A DNA stretch of 10,833 bases from Heterostelium multicystogenum (taxonomy: Eukaryota; Evosea; Eumycetozoa; Acytosteliales; Acytosteliaceae). The stretch is taken from contig RCNN01000386.1 in the NCBI GenBank assembly GCA_003667245.1, positions 1 to 10,833 on the forward strand, in the 5' to 3' direction. Made by a program: the position numbers and the translations under genes. The notes beneath the pieces were generated by a model. That model made no database searches and was not told the origin of the DNA. It saw only the letters and a program-made list of their open reading frames with translations. This document shows, piece by piece, positions 1 to 7,993 of the stretch; within the stretch, counting starts at the first letter, position 1, and each line of letters begins with the position of its first letter.

Positions 1-576
1 CTGAGGGTTTTCTCGCTGACCGCCAGTTTTCTGGCTCCACTTGCCCCAGGGTGGTTTGCTGCTCCGGGTGCAGGTTCAGGCTGCGGTAAATCTGCCGCAA
101 GCGGCTGTCGGCGGGCAGCGGCAACATCAGGTCGACCTGGGGCGCGGCGGCCAGTTTGGTCCAGCACCACTTGGGCCAGCCGTCCATCCGGCCATCTCGG
201 CGTATTCCACCGGCAATTCGCTGAAGCTGCGAAATCAAACTCGCGCAACAGGCTGCTCACCGCCAGCACCTGGCAGCGGTCGGCCGCCCAGGCGGTGACG
301 CTGCAATCGAGGTACAGGCTGCGCATCTCGGTATGGGGCGAACTGAACACCCGGTGTGGCACCGGCCGGTATCCACACGGCCCGCTGGGGTGGCGCGACG
401 AAGCGTCCTACGCTGGTCTGGATCTCCAGCACCCCGGATATTGCGTAGGACAACTGCACCCACGGTGACTATGGCGGCGGGTCAGCGCGCGGTTGGGCCA
501 GCGATTCGGTGCGGCCATACACCGGCCTGGGCAGGCTGGAAAGCCCGGGCACGCTGCGGCGCACGGTTTTGTTCAT
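1..576 (-). CDS. AraC-family transcriptional regulator, 3'-partial and frameshifted as read
   Basis: DNA-binding regulator of the AraC family, NimR/YeaM-like subgroup with an N-terminal cupin sensor and a C-terminal HTH pair. The proposed start is the ATG whose complement lies at 574-576. The recognisable sensor segment is QLSYAISGVLEIQT followed by GRFVAPPQRAVWIPAG (about 366-460), the typical cupin signature of this group. At the left edge the reverse strand reads VSEKTL, the start of the first HTH helix, so most of the DNA-binding domain lies outside the window. At least five indels break the frame. Examples are an extra C near 490, a lost C near 464, and extra bases in the CAAGTGG and AGAAAACTG stretches near the left edge. 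It is divergent from the 678-1644 symporter with 101 bp between them, which suggests it controls that gene. The effector is unknown. Family assignment is firm; subgroup and target are inference. Confidence 0.82.
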
Positions 577-677
577 GTCCTTTTGGCGGCATTTACTGGC
601 TCATTGGCGTTAGTCGGTAACAAGCCGTTACGTTAGAGTCGCGACGATGCTCTTGGCAACCCCTGGAAGATTGGCCT
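577..677. promoter_or_regulatory. Divergent promoter/operator region with CGTTA repeats
   Basis: Spacer between the AraC-type regulator and the symporter. CGTTAG occurs at 608-613 and again at 631-636, 23 bp apart (about two helical turns), with a further CGTTA at 626-630. GTAAC (617-621) and GTTAC (627-631) form a short inverted repeat between them. AraC-family proteins commonly bind direct repeats spaced by roughly two turns, so this is a candidate operator. A purine-rich stretch GGAAG about 10 nt before the ATG at 678 can serve as ribosome binding site. No convincing -35/-10 pair was identified. Confidence 0.35.
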
Positions 678-1644
678 ATGACCCGCCCACGCTTTTTACC
701 TGACAACTTCACCCTTACCCTGGTGGCCACGGTGATCCTCGCGTCCCTGCTGCCCGCCAGCGGCCAGACCGCCGTGGCCTTTGGCTGGGTGACCAACCTG
801 GCCATCGCGCTGCTGTTTTTCCTGCACGGCGCGAAACTGTCGCGCCAGGCCATTGTTTGCCGGTGCGGGTCATTGGCGCCTGCACCTGCTGGTGTTCAGC
901 CTGACCTTCGTGCTGTTTCCGTTGCTGGGCCTGGCGCTCAAGCCGGTGTTGTCGCCGCTGATCGTAAAGACCTGTAACATGGGGCATGCTCTATTTGTGT
1001 GCGTTGCCCGCCACCGTGCAGTCGGCGATTGCCTTTACCTCCCTGGCCCGGGGCAATATCCCGGCGGCGATTTTGCAGCGCGGCGGCGTCGAGCCTGTTC
1101 GGGATCTTCCTGACGCCATTGCTGGTGACGTTGCTGCTGAATGTGCATGGCGATGGCGGCTCCACCGTCGATGCGATCCTGAAAATCAGTGTTCAATTGT
1201 TGCTACCGTTCATCGCCGGGCAGATCGCCCGTCGCTGGATCGGCGAGTGGGTAGGGCGTAACAAATCCTGGCTGAAGTTCGTCGACCAGGGCTCGATTTT
1301 GCTGGTGGTCTACGGCGCCTTCAGCGAAGCGGTCAACGAGGGCATCTGGCACCAAATTCCGTTGTGGGAGCTGGGTGGCCTGGTGGTGGCGTGCTGTGTG
1401 TTGCTGGCGCTGGTGCTGGGTGGCGTCCACGGTGCTGGGCAAGGCTTTTGGCTTCAGCCAGGAAGACCGGATCACCATTCTGTTCTGCGGCTCGAAGAAA
1501 AGCCTGGCCACCGGTGTGCCGATGGCCCAGGTGTTGTTTGCCGGGGCGAGCATGGGGGTGCTGATCTTGCCGCTGATGCTGTTTCACCAGATCCAGTTGA
1601 TGGTCTGCGCGGCGCTGGCCCAGCGCTATGCCAAGGCGTCCTGA
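678..1644 (+). CDS. Bile acid:sodium symporter family (SBF-like, YfeH type) transporter, frameshifted as read
   Basis: Integral inner-membrane transporter of the SBF-like/YfeH family, about 320 residues across the breaks. Its substrate is not established. Family stretches appear in order: LPDNFTLTLVATVILASLLP (TM1), FGWVTNLAIALLFFLHGAKLSR (TM2), GHWRLHLLVFSLTFVLFPLL, LYLCALPATVQSAIAFTSLA with the conserved ALPATVQSA motif, a long run from 1084 to about 1425, then GFSQEDRITILFCGSKKSLATGVPMA, the other hallmark of the family. The frame moves four times. An extra T lies near 857. Mixed gains and losses lie at 966-982 (net +1). Another T is gained near 1073 and a G near 1421. The final frame stops at 1642-1644. 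The divergent AraC-type gene is the probable regulator. Family assignment is strong. Confidence 0.87.
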
Positions 1645-1715
1645 GTCGATTCCCGAGCTGATGGGGCAAGTCGATCCCTGAATCGTCGTGTTACTATTTT
1701 TTGCGCGCGGCTCAA

Positions 1716-1731
1716 GGCCCGGCATCGGGCC
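1716..1731. other. GC-rich hairpin between symporter and sotB
   Basis: GGCCCG and CGGGCC form a perfect 6-bp stem around a GCAT loop in the 126 bp between the symporter stop and the sotB start. A T-run precedes the stem but none follows on either strand, so it does not qualify as an intrinsic terminator. It could be part of the sotB 5' leader. Little more can be said. Confidence 0.3.
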
Positions 1732-1770
1732 GGCTTGATCTGCGCGCCAAACGAGTACGACGACCTGTCA

Positions 1771-2963
1771 ATGAGCATTTCCGCCGCAACACCTCAAGCC
1801 AACTGGCAACCGGTCTTCGCTCTCGCGTTGGCCGCTTTCGTTTTCAATACCACCGAATTTGTACCGGTCGGCCTGCTGAGTGCCATCGGCGCGAGCTTCG
1901 ACATGCCCATCGCCAGCGTCGGCCTGATGCTGACCATCTATGCGTGGATCGTGTCCCTGACCTCGCTGCCGGTGATGCTGCTGACCCGTAACGTCGAGCG
2001 GCGCAAGCTGCTGATCGTGCTGTTCGGCATGTTTATCGCCAGCCATATCCTGTCCAGCGTGGCCACCAGCTTTGGCATCCTGATGCTCAGCCGGGTCGGC
2101 ATTGCCTGTCCCATGCGTTGTTCTGGTCGATTACTGCCTCCCTCGCGGTGCGTTTTGGCGCCGGAGGGCAAGCAGGTGCAGGCCCTTGGGTTGCTGGCTA
2201 CCGGTACTTTCCCTGGCGATGGTTCTGGGTATTCCACTGGGCCGCTTGCTGGGCGAAGCCATGGCTGGCGCACCACCTTCCTGGTGATCGGCGCGTTTGC
2301 CGCCGGGCTGGTGTTCTGGCTGGCGCGCACCTTGCCGCTGCTGCCGAGCCAGAACTCCGGTTCGCTGCGCAGCTTGCCGCTGTTGTTCAAGCGCCCGGCG
2401 CTGGTGGCGTTGTATGTGCTGACGGCGATGGTGGTGACGGCGCAGTTCACTGCCTACAGTTATGTTGAGCCGTTTGTTGAAGGTGTTGCCGGTATGAGTG
2501 GCAATACGGTGACCCTGATCCTGCTGGTGTTTGGCGGCGCGGGGATCATTGGTTCGTTGTTGTTCAGCCTGGTGCCATCGCTTTAGGCCCCCATCGTTTC
2601 CTGATCAGCGCGGTGACCATCCTGGCGCTGTGCCTGGCGTTGTTGCTGCCGTTGAGTGGCGAGGTGTCGTACCTGGTGACCCTGAGTGTGTTCTGGGGCA
2701 TGGCCATCATGGGTTTTGGCCTGGCGTTGCAATCGAAGGTGCTGGTGCTGGCGCCGGATGCCACGGATGTGGGCGATGGCGATGTTTTCCGGGATCTACA
2801 ACATCGGTATTGCGGTGGGGCGTTGATGGGCAGTTGGGTGGGCAAGCCACTTTGGTTTTGCCTGGATCGGCGCGGCGGGCGGTTGCTGGCAGCGGTGGCG
2901 TTGATTGGGTATTGCCTGGCGATTTATCGGTTTGGCAGGGTGTGGCGCGTAAGCCCTCTGTAG
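1771..2963 (+). CDS. sotB: MFS sugar efflux transporter SotB, frameshifted as read
   Basis: Twelve-TM major facilitator exporter of sugars such as arabinose and IPTG, by homology to E. coli SotB. It is about 397 codons, matching the family's usual length near 396. Closely matching segments are [39 protein letters not shown] with the motif-A-like [20 protein letters not shown] followed by [55 protein letters not shown] and [15 protein letters not shown] [11 protein letters not shown]. The ATG at 1771 is preferred over an upstream in-frame TTG at 1735 because the family begins there. About ten small indels are needed: near 2107, 2157, 2211, 2262, 2573, 2586, 2770, 2811, 2848 and 2880. An apparent stop at 2584-2586 follows from one of them. 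The stop TAG at 2961-2963 lies inside the ribosome binding site of the next gene, so the two are probably co-transcribed. Confidence 0.88.
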
Positions 2964-2975
2964 GAGGTAATTTTC

Positions 2976-3324
2976 ATGGCAGTTCGTTTGATTAAACCGG
3001 CGGTATTCGCAGTGCTCGCCGGGTTTTCTGTGTTTGTGGCTCAGCCCTGTGAGCCTGGCGGCCAGTTTTGACTGTGACCGGGCGAAGGCGGCTGACGAGA
3101 AAACCATCTGTGCCACGCGCTCCCTGAATGATCAGGACGTGACCATGGCGCTGCTCTATGACCTCAATCGGCACTTCATGGCCATGGGCGGGCGCGGTTC
3201 GTTGATGGATGATCAGGCTGTGTGGCTCAAGCAACGGCATACGTGCGGCGCCCAAGTCAGTTGCCTGAGCAAAGCCTATACGCAGCGGATTGCGATGTGC
3301 GTAGCTTTATTGATGAGCGGGTGA
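2976..3324 (+). CDS. Lysozyme inhibitor LprI-like (DUF1311) secreted protein, one frameshift
   Basis: Small exported protein of the LprI/DUF1311 type, a family that includes a mycobacterial lysozyme inhibitor; its role in Pseudomonas is mostly unknown. A TAGGAGGT ribosome binding site at 2961-2968 precedes ATG 2976. The N-terminus MAVRLIKPAVFAVLAGFSVF is a clear signal peptide. The mature part begins SFDCDRAKAADEKTICATRSLNDQD, matching the family pattern of FDC, then a basic/acidic stretch with IC, then L..D. Two more cysteines follow at HTCGAQVSC, so two disulfides are likely. One extra C in CAGCCCTG near 3046 breaks the frame between signal peptide and mature part, and the rest is read at 3047-3324. 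Family fit is good; biological role is inference only. Confidence 0.75.
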
Positions 3325-3431
3325 TGACGAAGGGGCCGTTCTGAATAACGGGCATAAACGTACAACGCCGGCTAAAGTCAGTTTTCTCAACAGAGTCTGA
3401 AAGCACATCAACACACCGCAGCAGGTTTGCC

Positions 3432-3740
3432 ATGGACGAAAAACCAAACGCGTTACACATAGCGGAAATTCCCTACGAGACCGGTGAGGTTCGATTCAGG
3501 TATTCGCGTTACCTGTCCGAGGACGGCACGCAATGGATTCGACATGGGCTTTTTCGCGCCTACCACCCAAACGGCAACCTGGCTTCCGAGGGGAATTACG
3601 TGGATGGCGCCGAACACGGCGACTGGCGGGACTACCACGACAATGGACAGGTGGCGGCGCAGGGCGTTTATGAGCGTGGCCAGGAAGTTGGGCTGTGGTC
3701 GTTCTGGGATGCAGATGGATCTCTGGAGGAGTCCTCATGA
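3432..3740 (+). CDS. MORN-repeat protein, YwqK-family antitoxin-like
   Basis: One of the few genes here with an unbroken frame, 102 aa. It holds three MORN_2-type repeats with an exact 24-residue period. They begin at Gly39 (GLFRAYHPNGNLASEGNYVDG), Gly63 (GDWRDYHDNGQVAAQGVYERG) and Gly87 (GLWSFWDADGSL). Such proteins are annotated as the YwqK family; the B. subtilis relative lies beside the LXG toxin gene ywqJ, hence the antitoxin/immunity label. The binding partner here is unknown. There is no signal peptide, so it is probably cytoplasmic. CAGCAGG at 3419-3425 can act as ribosome binding site. The stop TGA (3738-3740) overlaps the next gene's ATG (3737-3739), so translation is probably coupled. 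Repeat assignment is strong; antitoxin function is inference. Confidence 0.82.
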   Translation: MDEKPNALHIAEIPYETGEVRFRYSRYLSEDGTQWIRHGLFRAYHPNGNLASEGNYVDGAEHGDWRDYHDNGQVAAQGVYERGQEVGLWSFWDADGSLEESS

Positions 3741-4166
3741 CCACTGAGCTTGCAGCGTCGCTGCACGAAGAGATCCAGTCGTTATGCAGTGCAGGTGATC
3801 AATTGGCCGATGACGGCCGTTATGAAGAGGCCATCGAGCAATACAACAAGGCCTGGATCTTGATCCCCGAGCCGAAAAATGATTGGGAAGCCTCCACCTG
3901 GGTATTGGCTGCCATCGCTGATGCATGCTTTGTATCCGGATTCAACGGCTCAGCCCGGGATGCCTTGGACTATGCGATGACCTGTCCGGGCGGTCTCGGA
4001 AATCCGTTTTTACATCTGCGCCTGGGGCAGGTTTTGCTGGATCAAGGCCACGATGATCAGGCCGCCGATGAATTTGATGCGGGCATACATGGGCGCAGGG
4101 GCCGAGATCTTTGACAACGAGGATGGGCGTTATCTGCGCTTTCTTGGCACGCGAGCAAATCTCTAG
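3737..4166 (+). CDS. Tetratricopeptide-repeat protein, one frameshift
   Basis: About 142 aa read across one break, cytoplasmic and all-helical. Three TPR-like units are visible. Residues 13-46 include AGDQLADDGRYEEAIEQYNK, the canonical small-large-G-Y-A-Y pattern. Residues 54-84 include LAAIADACFVSGFNGSARDA. A third begins at residue 90 with LRLGQVLLDQGHDDQAADEF. An extra G at about 4076 shifts the frame, after which MRAYMGAGAEIF and GRYLRFLGTRANL complete the third unit and end at TAG 4164-4166. TPR proteins are protein-binding scaffolds. Its start overlaps the stop of the YwqK-like gene and its end lies 19 bp before the SUKH-like gene, so the three probably form one transcript. Specific function unknown. 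Confidence 0.75.
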
Positions 4167-4185
4167 ACGCGAGGGCGGGTGTTTG

Positions 4186-4655
4186 ATGTCCACGTTGGCA
4201 ATGATCCGGCAGCAATGTTTGCTTTTGAATGGCGCGCGCCGTTGAGCCTGGGTTTCTTGATGAGGTGCAGAGCCACCGTGGCCTGGAGCTTGCGGATGAT
4301 TTTCGTGAGGCTGCCGAGTTCTTCGATGGCTCTGGAATCTACGTTTTGCCCTTGCACGCAATAGGGTGGGCGCCTGCGCCGAATGTCCTGGACGAAACCA
4401 GAAGTCTTCGAGAGCGTGCCGGGCTTGCGCGGCAGTTTTTGGTATTAGCCCAGCCGCCGGCCAGTTTTGATCGTGATGGATTGCTCGGGCGGAGGCGGTC
4501 GGGTGATTTGGTGTGATGACGTGGATGTGTGCCGCCTGGGTAGGGAGGCCTTGTTGACTGCGCCGGATTCATGGCCGACGTATACCGCGTTTCTTGAATA
4601 CCTGATCAGTGAAGAGCAGCAAGATCGTGTGAATCTGCCCGACGATAAAGCTTGA
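4186..4655 (+). CDS. SMI1/KNR4 (SUKH)-like protein, probable immunity protein, frameshifted
   Basis: About 155 aa across two breaks. The proposed ATG 4186 follows a GAGGG stretch at 4171-4175. An extra base near 4230 leads into the main frame. That frame carries GLELADDFREAAEFFDGSGI, resembling the SUKH N-terminal pattern (acidic helix, then LP.DYR..., then DG). Next comes YVLPLHAIGWAP, then a FLVLAQPPA strand. After an extra T near 4468 it continues IVMDCSGGGGRVIWCDDVDV and ends with SWPTYTAFLEYLI, like the terminal helix of the family. SUKH proteins are well known as immunity proteins of polymorphic and contact-dependent toxins. No toxin gene is visible here. It ends at TGA 4653-4655. The start is uncertain because a stop in the main frame sits at 4226-4228. 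Fold assignment is moderate and rests on pattern recognition only. Confidence 0.55.
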
Positions 4656-4687
4656 TGCTACAAGCCTGGCTGAAGTCCGGCGCGAGG

Positions 4688-4733
4688 GTGACGCGGAGCG
4701 TCACGGTATGCATTCCCACGCAGAGCGTGGGAA
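4688..4733. repeat. Pseudomonas double-hairpin intergenic repeat
   Basis: Two perfect hairpins lie side by side. The first (4688-4704) has stem GTGACGC/GCGTCAC with loop GGA. The second (4713-4733) has a 9-bp stem TTCCCACGC/GCGTGGGAA with loop AGA, followed by CGATCA. The combination of GGAGCGTC, then GCATTCCCACGC, then GCGTGGGAACGATC matches a repeat I recall as dispersed in P. fluorescens and P. syringae genomes. It sits 32 bp after the SUKH-like stop. It may end or stabilise that transcript, although no T-run follows. Confidence 0.65.
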
Positions 4734-4739
4734 CGATCA

Positions 4740-4870
4740 AATGCTCAAAATTTGTTATGGGCTGTCCCAACCATAGTGAAAAATTGTTGGCTCACGACAT
4801 TCTCCCTAATATCAGAATGTTCGATCCTACAGATCTTGTAATAGTTTTTGCATTGTAGGAAATTCTTGTT
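4740..4870 (+). promoter_or_regulatory. AT-rich region with two inverted repeats and a possible sigma-70 promoter
   Basis: This stretch is clearly more AT-rich than its surroundings. TTGTTG (4784-4789) and TAATAT (4807-4812) are separated by 17 bp, a modest sigma-70 match. An inverted repeat ACATTCT (4797-4803) / AGAATGT (4814-4820) surrounds the putative -10; with a one-base bulge the pairing extends to CGA/TCG. A second inverted repeat, TCCTACA (4825-4831) / TGTAGGA (4854-4860), lies just downstream. The placement suggests an operator controlling the terC-like gene, but no regulator can be named. Confidence 0.3.
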
Positions 4871-4912
4871 TCGCCTGTACGATTCAAGTCCTTTTTCCAC
4901 AACAGGACCTAC

Positions 4913-5068
4913 ATGAACACCCTCTCGGAGCCTCCCAGTCGTCTTTCCCCAAGACATGCACTGTCGCTGTTCCCGCTGATCGCCTGCCTCCGGGCCAAGC
5001 ATCCCGTCTTCCGATTGCCTACCCTTACCCGGTCCCTCGACCGTGCGTTGCCGTGCCCGGCATTCTGA
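4913..5068 (+). CDS. Possible 51-aa leader ORF upstream of the terC-like gene
   Basis: An uninterrupted ATG-to-TGA frame of 51 codons runs through the leader and ends 23 nt before the terC-like start. The predicted peptide begins MNTLSEPPSRLSPRH and ends RALPCPAF, rich in Pro, Leu and Arg, with no signal peptide or domain I recognise. An AGGAC stretch 5-9 nt upstream is a weak ribosome binding site. Position and size would suit a leader peptide, but it could equally be a chance frame over a structured RNA leader. A CGGTC/GACCG hairpin with a CCTC loop lies at 5030-5043. I searched by eye for the Mn2+ riboswitch (yybP-ykoY) expected before some terC/alx genes and did not see its signature. Confidence 0.25.
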   Translation: MNTLSEPPSRLSPRHALSLFPLIACLRAKHPVFRLPTLTRSLDRALPCPAF

Positions 5069-5091
5069 AAAACTTGAAGAGATACTGAAAA

Positions 5092-6646
5092 ATGGAATGG
5101 TTAGCGGATCCAACGGCCTGGCTCGGCCTGTTGACTTTGATTGTGCTGGAGCTGGTGCTGGGCATCGACAACCTGGTGTTTATCGCGATCCTGGCGGACA
5201 AGCTGCCGCCGGAGCAGCGTGACCGTGCGCGTCTGATCGTTTGTCCCTGGCGTTGCTGATGCGTCTGGGCCTGTTGGCAAAGTATTTCCTGGTTGGTGAC
5301 CCTGACCCAACCGCTGTTCGAGGTGTTCGACAAGAGTTTCTCGGGCCGTGACTTGATCATGCTGTTTGGTGGTGTGTTCCTGTTGTTCAAGGCCACCATG
5401 GAATTGCATGAGCGCCTTGAGGGGCATGTGGCTCAGCGCACTGGCAACGTGGCCTATGCGATGTTCTGGCCGATCGTTGCGCAGATTGTGGTGCTGGATG
5501 CGGTGTTCTCCCTCGATGCGGTGATTACCGCCGTGGGCATGGTGGATGAGCTGGCGGTGATGATGATCGCAGTGATCATTTCCATCGGCCTGATGATCGT
5601 TGCCAGCAAGCCGCTGACCCGTTTCGTCAACGCCCACCCGACGGTGATCATGCTGTGCCTGGGCTTCCTGATGATGATCGGTTTTGCCCTGACGGCCGAA
5701 GGCCTGGGCTTCCACATTCCCAAAGGCTATCTGTACGCGGCCATCGGCTTCTCGATCCTGATCGAGCTGTTCAACCAGATCGCCCGGTCGCGCCGCAAGA
5801 AGTCGGCCCAGGGCACGCTGCCGAGGCGTGAGCGTACGGCCCACGCGGTGATGCGTTTGCTCGGCGGGCGGAATCTGGCAGTGGAGGAGGTGGGTGAAGA
5901 GGTCGCCGACCTGCTGGATAACCCTGATGCCAACGGCGGGCCGCTGTTCGACCGGCGCGAGCGGGTGATGATCAGTGGCGTGCTGCAACTGGCTGAACGC
6001 CCGATCCGTACGCTGATGACGCCTCGGGCGAAGGTGGACTCTATAGATCTGTCGGACGATCCCGACACTATCCGCCTGAAACTGATGCATTCGTCTTACT
6101 CGCGCCTGCCCTTGATCCGCAACGGTAATGTCGACGAGCCATTGGGCTTTGTGCACAAGAAGGAGTTGCTCAAGGAATACCTGGCCGGTAACGAGCCGAA
6201 CCTGGAGCACCTGGCGCGCCGGGCGGTCAACTTGCTGGAGAGCTTTTCGATTCTCAATGCCTTGAGCAGATGCGTGAGGAGTCGACTCACATTGCCTTCG
6301 TGATCAACGAATTTGGCGACTTTATCGGGGTGTTGAGCATGACCGACACATCCTCGAGTCCATCGCCGGTGAGTTGCCGGATGCGAGTGAGGTCGAAGGC
6401 CCGGATATCGTCGAGGAGGAGGGTGGTTTTCGCGTCAATGGCGCCTTGAACCTCAACCTGATCCGCCAGCGCACCGGCTTCAAGGCTGTGGCGACGGAGG
6501 ATTACCAGACCCTGGCCGGGCTGGTGATGAGCCTGCTGGATCGACTGCCGGTGGTCGGTGACAGCCTGGAACATGAAGGCTGGCGCCTGACCGTGGCGGC
6601 GGTGGAGGAGCGGCGGGTCACGCAGGTGTTGCTGGCCCCTCTTTAA
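5092..6646 (+). CDS. TerC family membrane protein with CBS and CorC/HlyC domains, frameshifted as read
   Basis: Inner-membrane protein of the YoaE/YegH type, about 518 codons, the family's usual size. The N-terminal TerC domain starts [20 protein letters not shown] with the conserved LELVLGIDN acidic motif. It continues with [16 protein letters not shown] and [20 protein letters not shown], whose aspartates are the proposed metal-path residues. After a basic linker (RSRRKK) comes a CBS pair: [30 protein letters not shown], then [14 protein letters not shown]. The C-terminal CorC_HlyC domain is near 6374-6646. TerC relatives are linked to Mn2+ export or metal and tellurite stress; the exact substrate here is unknown. 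Four indels occur: a lost G near 5241, an extra A near 5280, a lost G near 6264 and a duplicated AC near 6347. Ribosome binding may use GAAGAG about 12 nt upstream. Confidence 0.88.
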
Positions 6647-6725
6647 CGGGTGAATTTCATTCGACGCTGGGCTGGCCTTTGGATAGCATCGCCGCTCACT
6701 GAACCGTTAAGGAAGGGTTACCCGA

Positions 6726-7571
6726 ATGACTTTGGACGTGCTTAAGATTTCTGCATTCTGTGACGGCAACCAGGGCGGTAACCCTGCAGGTGTTTGGATC
6801 GGTGACAGCCTGCCGGAAGCTGTAGAAATGCAGCGTATCGCCCACGAAGTCGGGTTTTCGGAAACCGTATTTGCCTGCCCGCAGGATGACGGCTGGCGCG
6901 TGCGGTACTTCGCGCCGGAGTCCGAAGTTGCGTTTTGCGGGCATGCCACCATCGCCCTCGGTGCGGCCTTGAGCCTGGCGCTGGGCGATGGCGAATTCCA
7001 CCTGGCGTTGAACAATGGCGATATCTCGGTCAGCGGTCGCAGCGAAGGCGACCTGATCGAGGCCGCGCTGCAATCCCCGCCAACCCGCAGCGCACCGGCC
7101 AACGATGCCCTGGTGGACGCGGGCCTGACCTTGTTCGGTTACACCCGCAATGACCTGGACCCGAGCATTCCGCCGGCGATCATCCATGCCGGCATTTCCC
7201 ACCTGGTGCTGGCGCTCGACAGCCGCGCCAAACTCAGCCAGATGCACTATGAACTGGAAGCCGGTCCGCCGCTACATGACCGACGCCGGTTTGGGCACCG
7301 TGGTGCTGGTGTTTGCCGAAAGCTCGACACTGTTTCACACCCGCAAACCCGTTTGCGGTGGGCGGCGTGTACGAAGACCCGGCCACCGGTGCCGCGACCG
7401 CTGCCTTTGGCCGGCTACCTGCGGGACCTGGGCTGGCCGCACAACGGGCGCATCGACATCATCCAAGGCGAGGACATGGGCAGCCGTTCGCGCCTGCAGG
7501 CGCAGATCACCGATGAGAAGGGTGCCTCGATTCGGGTTTCGGGGACGGCGCGGTTGATGTTGGAGGACTGA
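6726..7571 (+). CDS. PhzF-family phenazine biosynthesis-like isomerase, frameshifted as read
   Basis: Cytoplasmic enzyme of the PhzF/diaminopimelate-epimerase fold, about 280 aa as is usual. A clear AAGGAAGG ribosome binding site at 6709-6716 precedes ATG 6726. The GGNPAGV motif is at residues 17-23. GFSETVF places the catalytic Glu at residue 46, equivalent to Glu45 of PhzF. CGHAT is at residues 71-75. The second half carries EDPATGAAT. Three one-base insertions move the frame: an extra C near 7266, an extra A near 7346 and an extra G near 7409. The original frame resumes for the last 50 residues. There are no phz operon genes nearby, so this is one of the many PhzF homologues outside phenazine pathways and its substrate is unknown. 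It is convergent with the thioredoxin-like gene, ends touching. Confidence 0.88.
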   Translation: MTLDVLKISAFCDGNQGGNPAGVWIGDSLPEAVEMQRIAHEVGFSETVFACPQDDGWRVRYFAPESEVAFCGHATIALGAALSLALGDGEFHLALNNGDISVSGRSEGDLIEAALQSPPTRSAPANDALVDAGLTLFGYTRNDLDPSIPPAIIHAGISHLVLALDSRAKLSQMHYELEAGPPLHDRRRFGHRGAGVCRKLDTVSHPQTRLRWAACTKTRPPVPRPLPLAGYLRDLGWPHNGRIDIIQGEDMGSRSRLQAQITDEKGASIRVSGTARLMLED

Positions 7572-7886
7572 TTCTGGTCCCTGGTGAACGTCTCCCTCAG
7601 CGTTTTTTCGTCGAAACCCCTCCAGCTTATTGATCATCTTGCCATTCTGGAAAACCAGCAGGGTAGGCGTGCCGGTAACCTCGGATGCCTCGGGGTTCGG
7701 GCAGTGTCGAGCACCAGGCTTTTCACGGAGCTGGCGTATTTCCCGGCGATCCGTTCAAACAGTGGCCCGGCTTCCCCGCAGGCCGGGCAGTGCTGCGAAA
7801 CAAACAGCATGAACACCGTTTCTATGCGTCTTGAGCAACTGCTGATACTGCTCGGCATCGGCAATCACCGCCGTTGCAATTCCCAT
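7572..7886 (-). CDS. Thioredoxin-like protein with CPAC active site, frameshifted as read
   Basis: Thioredoxin-fold protein of about 100-105 aa. Start ATG is the complement of 7884-7886, with AAGGAG at 7892-7897 (reverse strand) as ribosome binding site. The protein opens MGIATAVIADAEQYQQLL. After an extra base near 7828 comes VFMLFVSQHCPACGEAGPLF, whose CPAC is a redox-type CxxC active site in the expected place after the first strand. KYASSVKSLVLDTART follows. After a lost base near 7700 comes VTGTPTLLVFQNGKMINKLEG, carrying the cis-proline-type motif TGTPT. An extra T near 7613 leads into a terminal helix like FDEKTLRETF. No signal peptide is seen, so it is cytoplasmic. The exact stop is unresolved because of the frame change: a stop at 7597-7599 or one inside the convergent phzF 3' end are both possible. 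Confidence 0.75.
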
Positions 7887-7993
7887 GATGATCTCCTTGA
7901 GCGAAAGGCCTGGCCCACGCTAATCCCGGCGATCAAAACCGTCTACTGTCAAAAACTAACAGGTACCCACCTCCAAGTAGCCCATTGTGGCGA

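Noticed and set aside
1716..1731. Intrinsic terminator after the symporter gene
   Set aside because: The 6-bp stem is followed by no T-run on either strand; the T-run lies on the wrong side.
2584..2586. sotB split into two separate transporter genes by the in-frame TAG
   Set aside because: The MFS sequence resumes at once in another frame, and total length equals one SotB; nearby indels explain the stop.
4861..5091. yybP-ykoY Mn2+ riboswitch upstream of the terC-like gene
   Set aside because: The conserved GGGGAGUAGC-type core and the paired signature loops were not found by eye; the leader lacks the expected layout.
5101..6210. Long reverse-strand open frame (369 codons) opposite the terC-like gene
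   Set aside because: It is an antisense shadow of high-GC coding sequence: composition rich in His, Gln and Arg, no recognisable domain, and the plus-strand family match is clear.
6726..7571. Part of a phenazine biosynthesis operon
   Set aside because: No other phz genes flank it; PhzF homologues are common outside phenazine loci.
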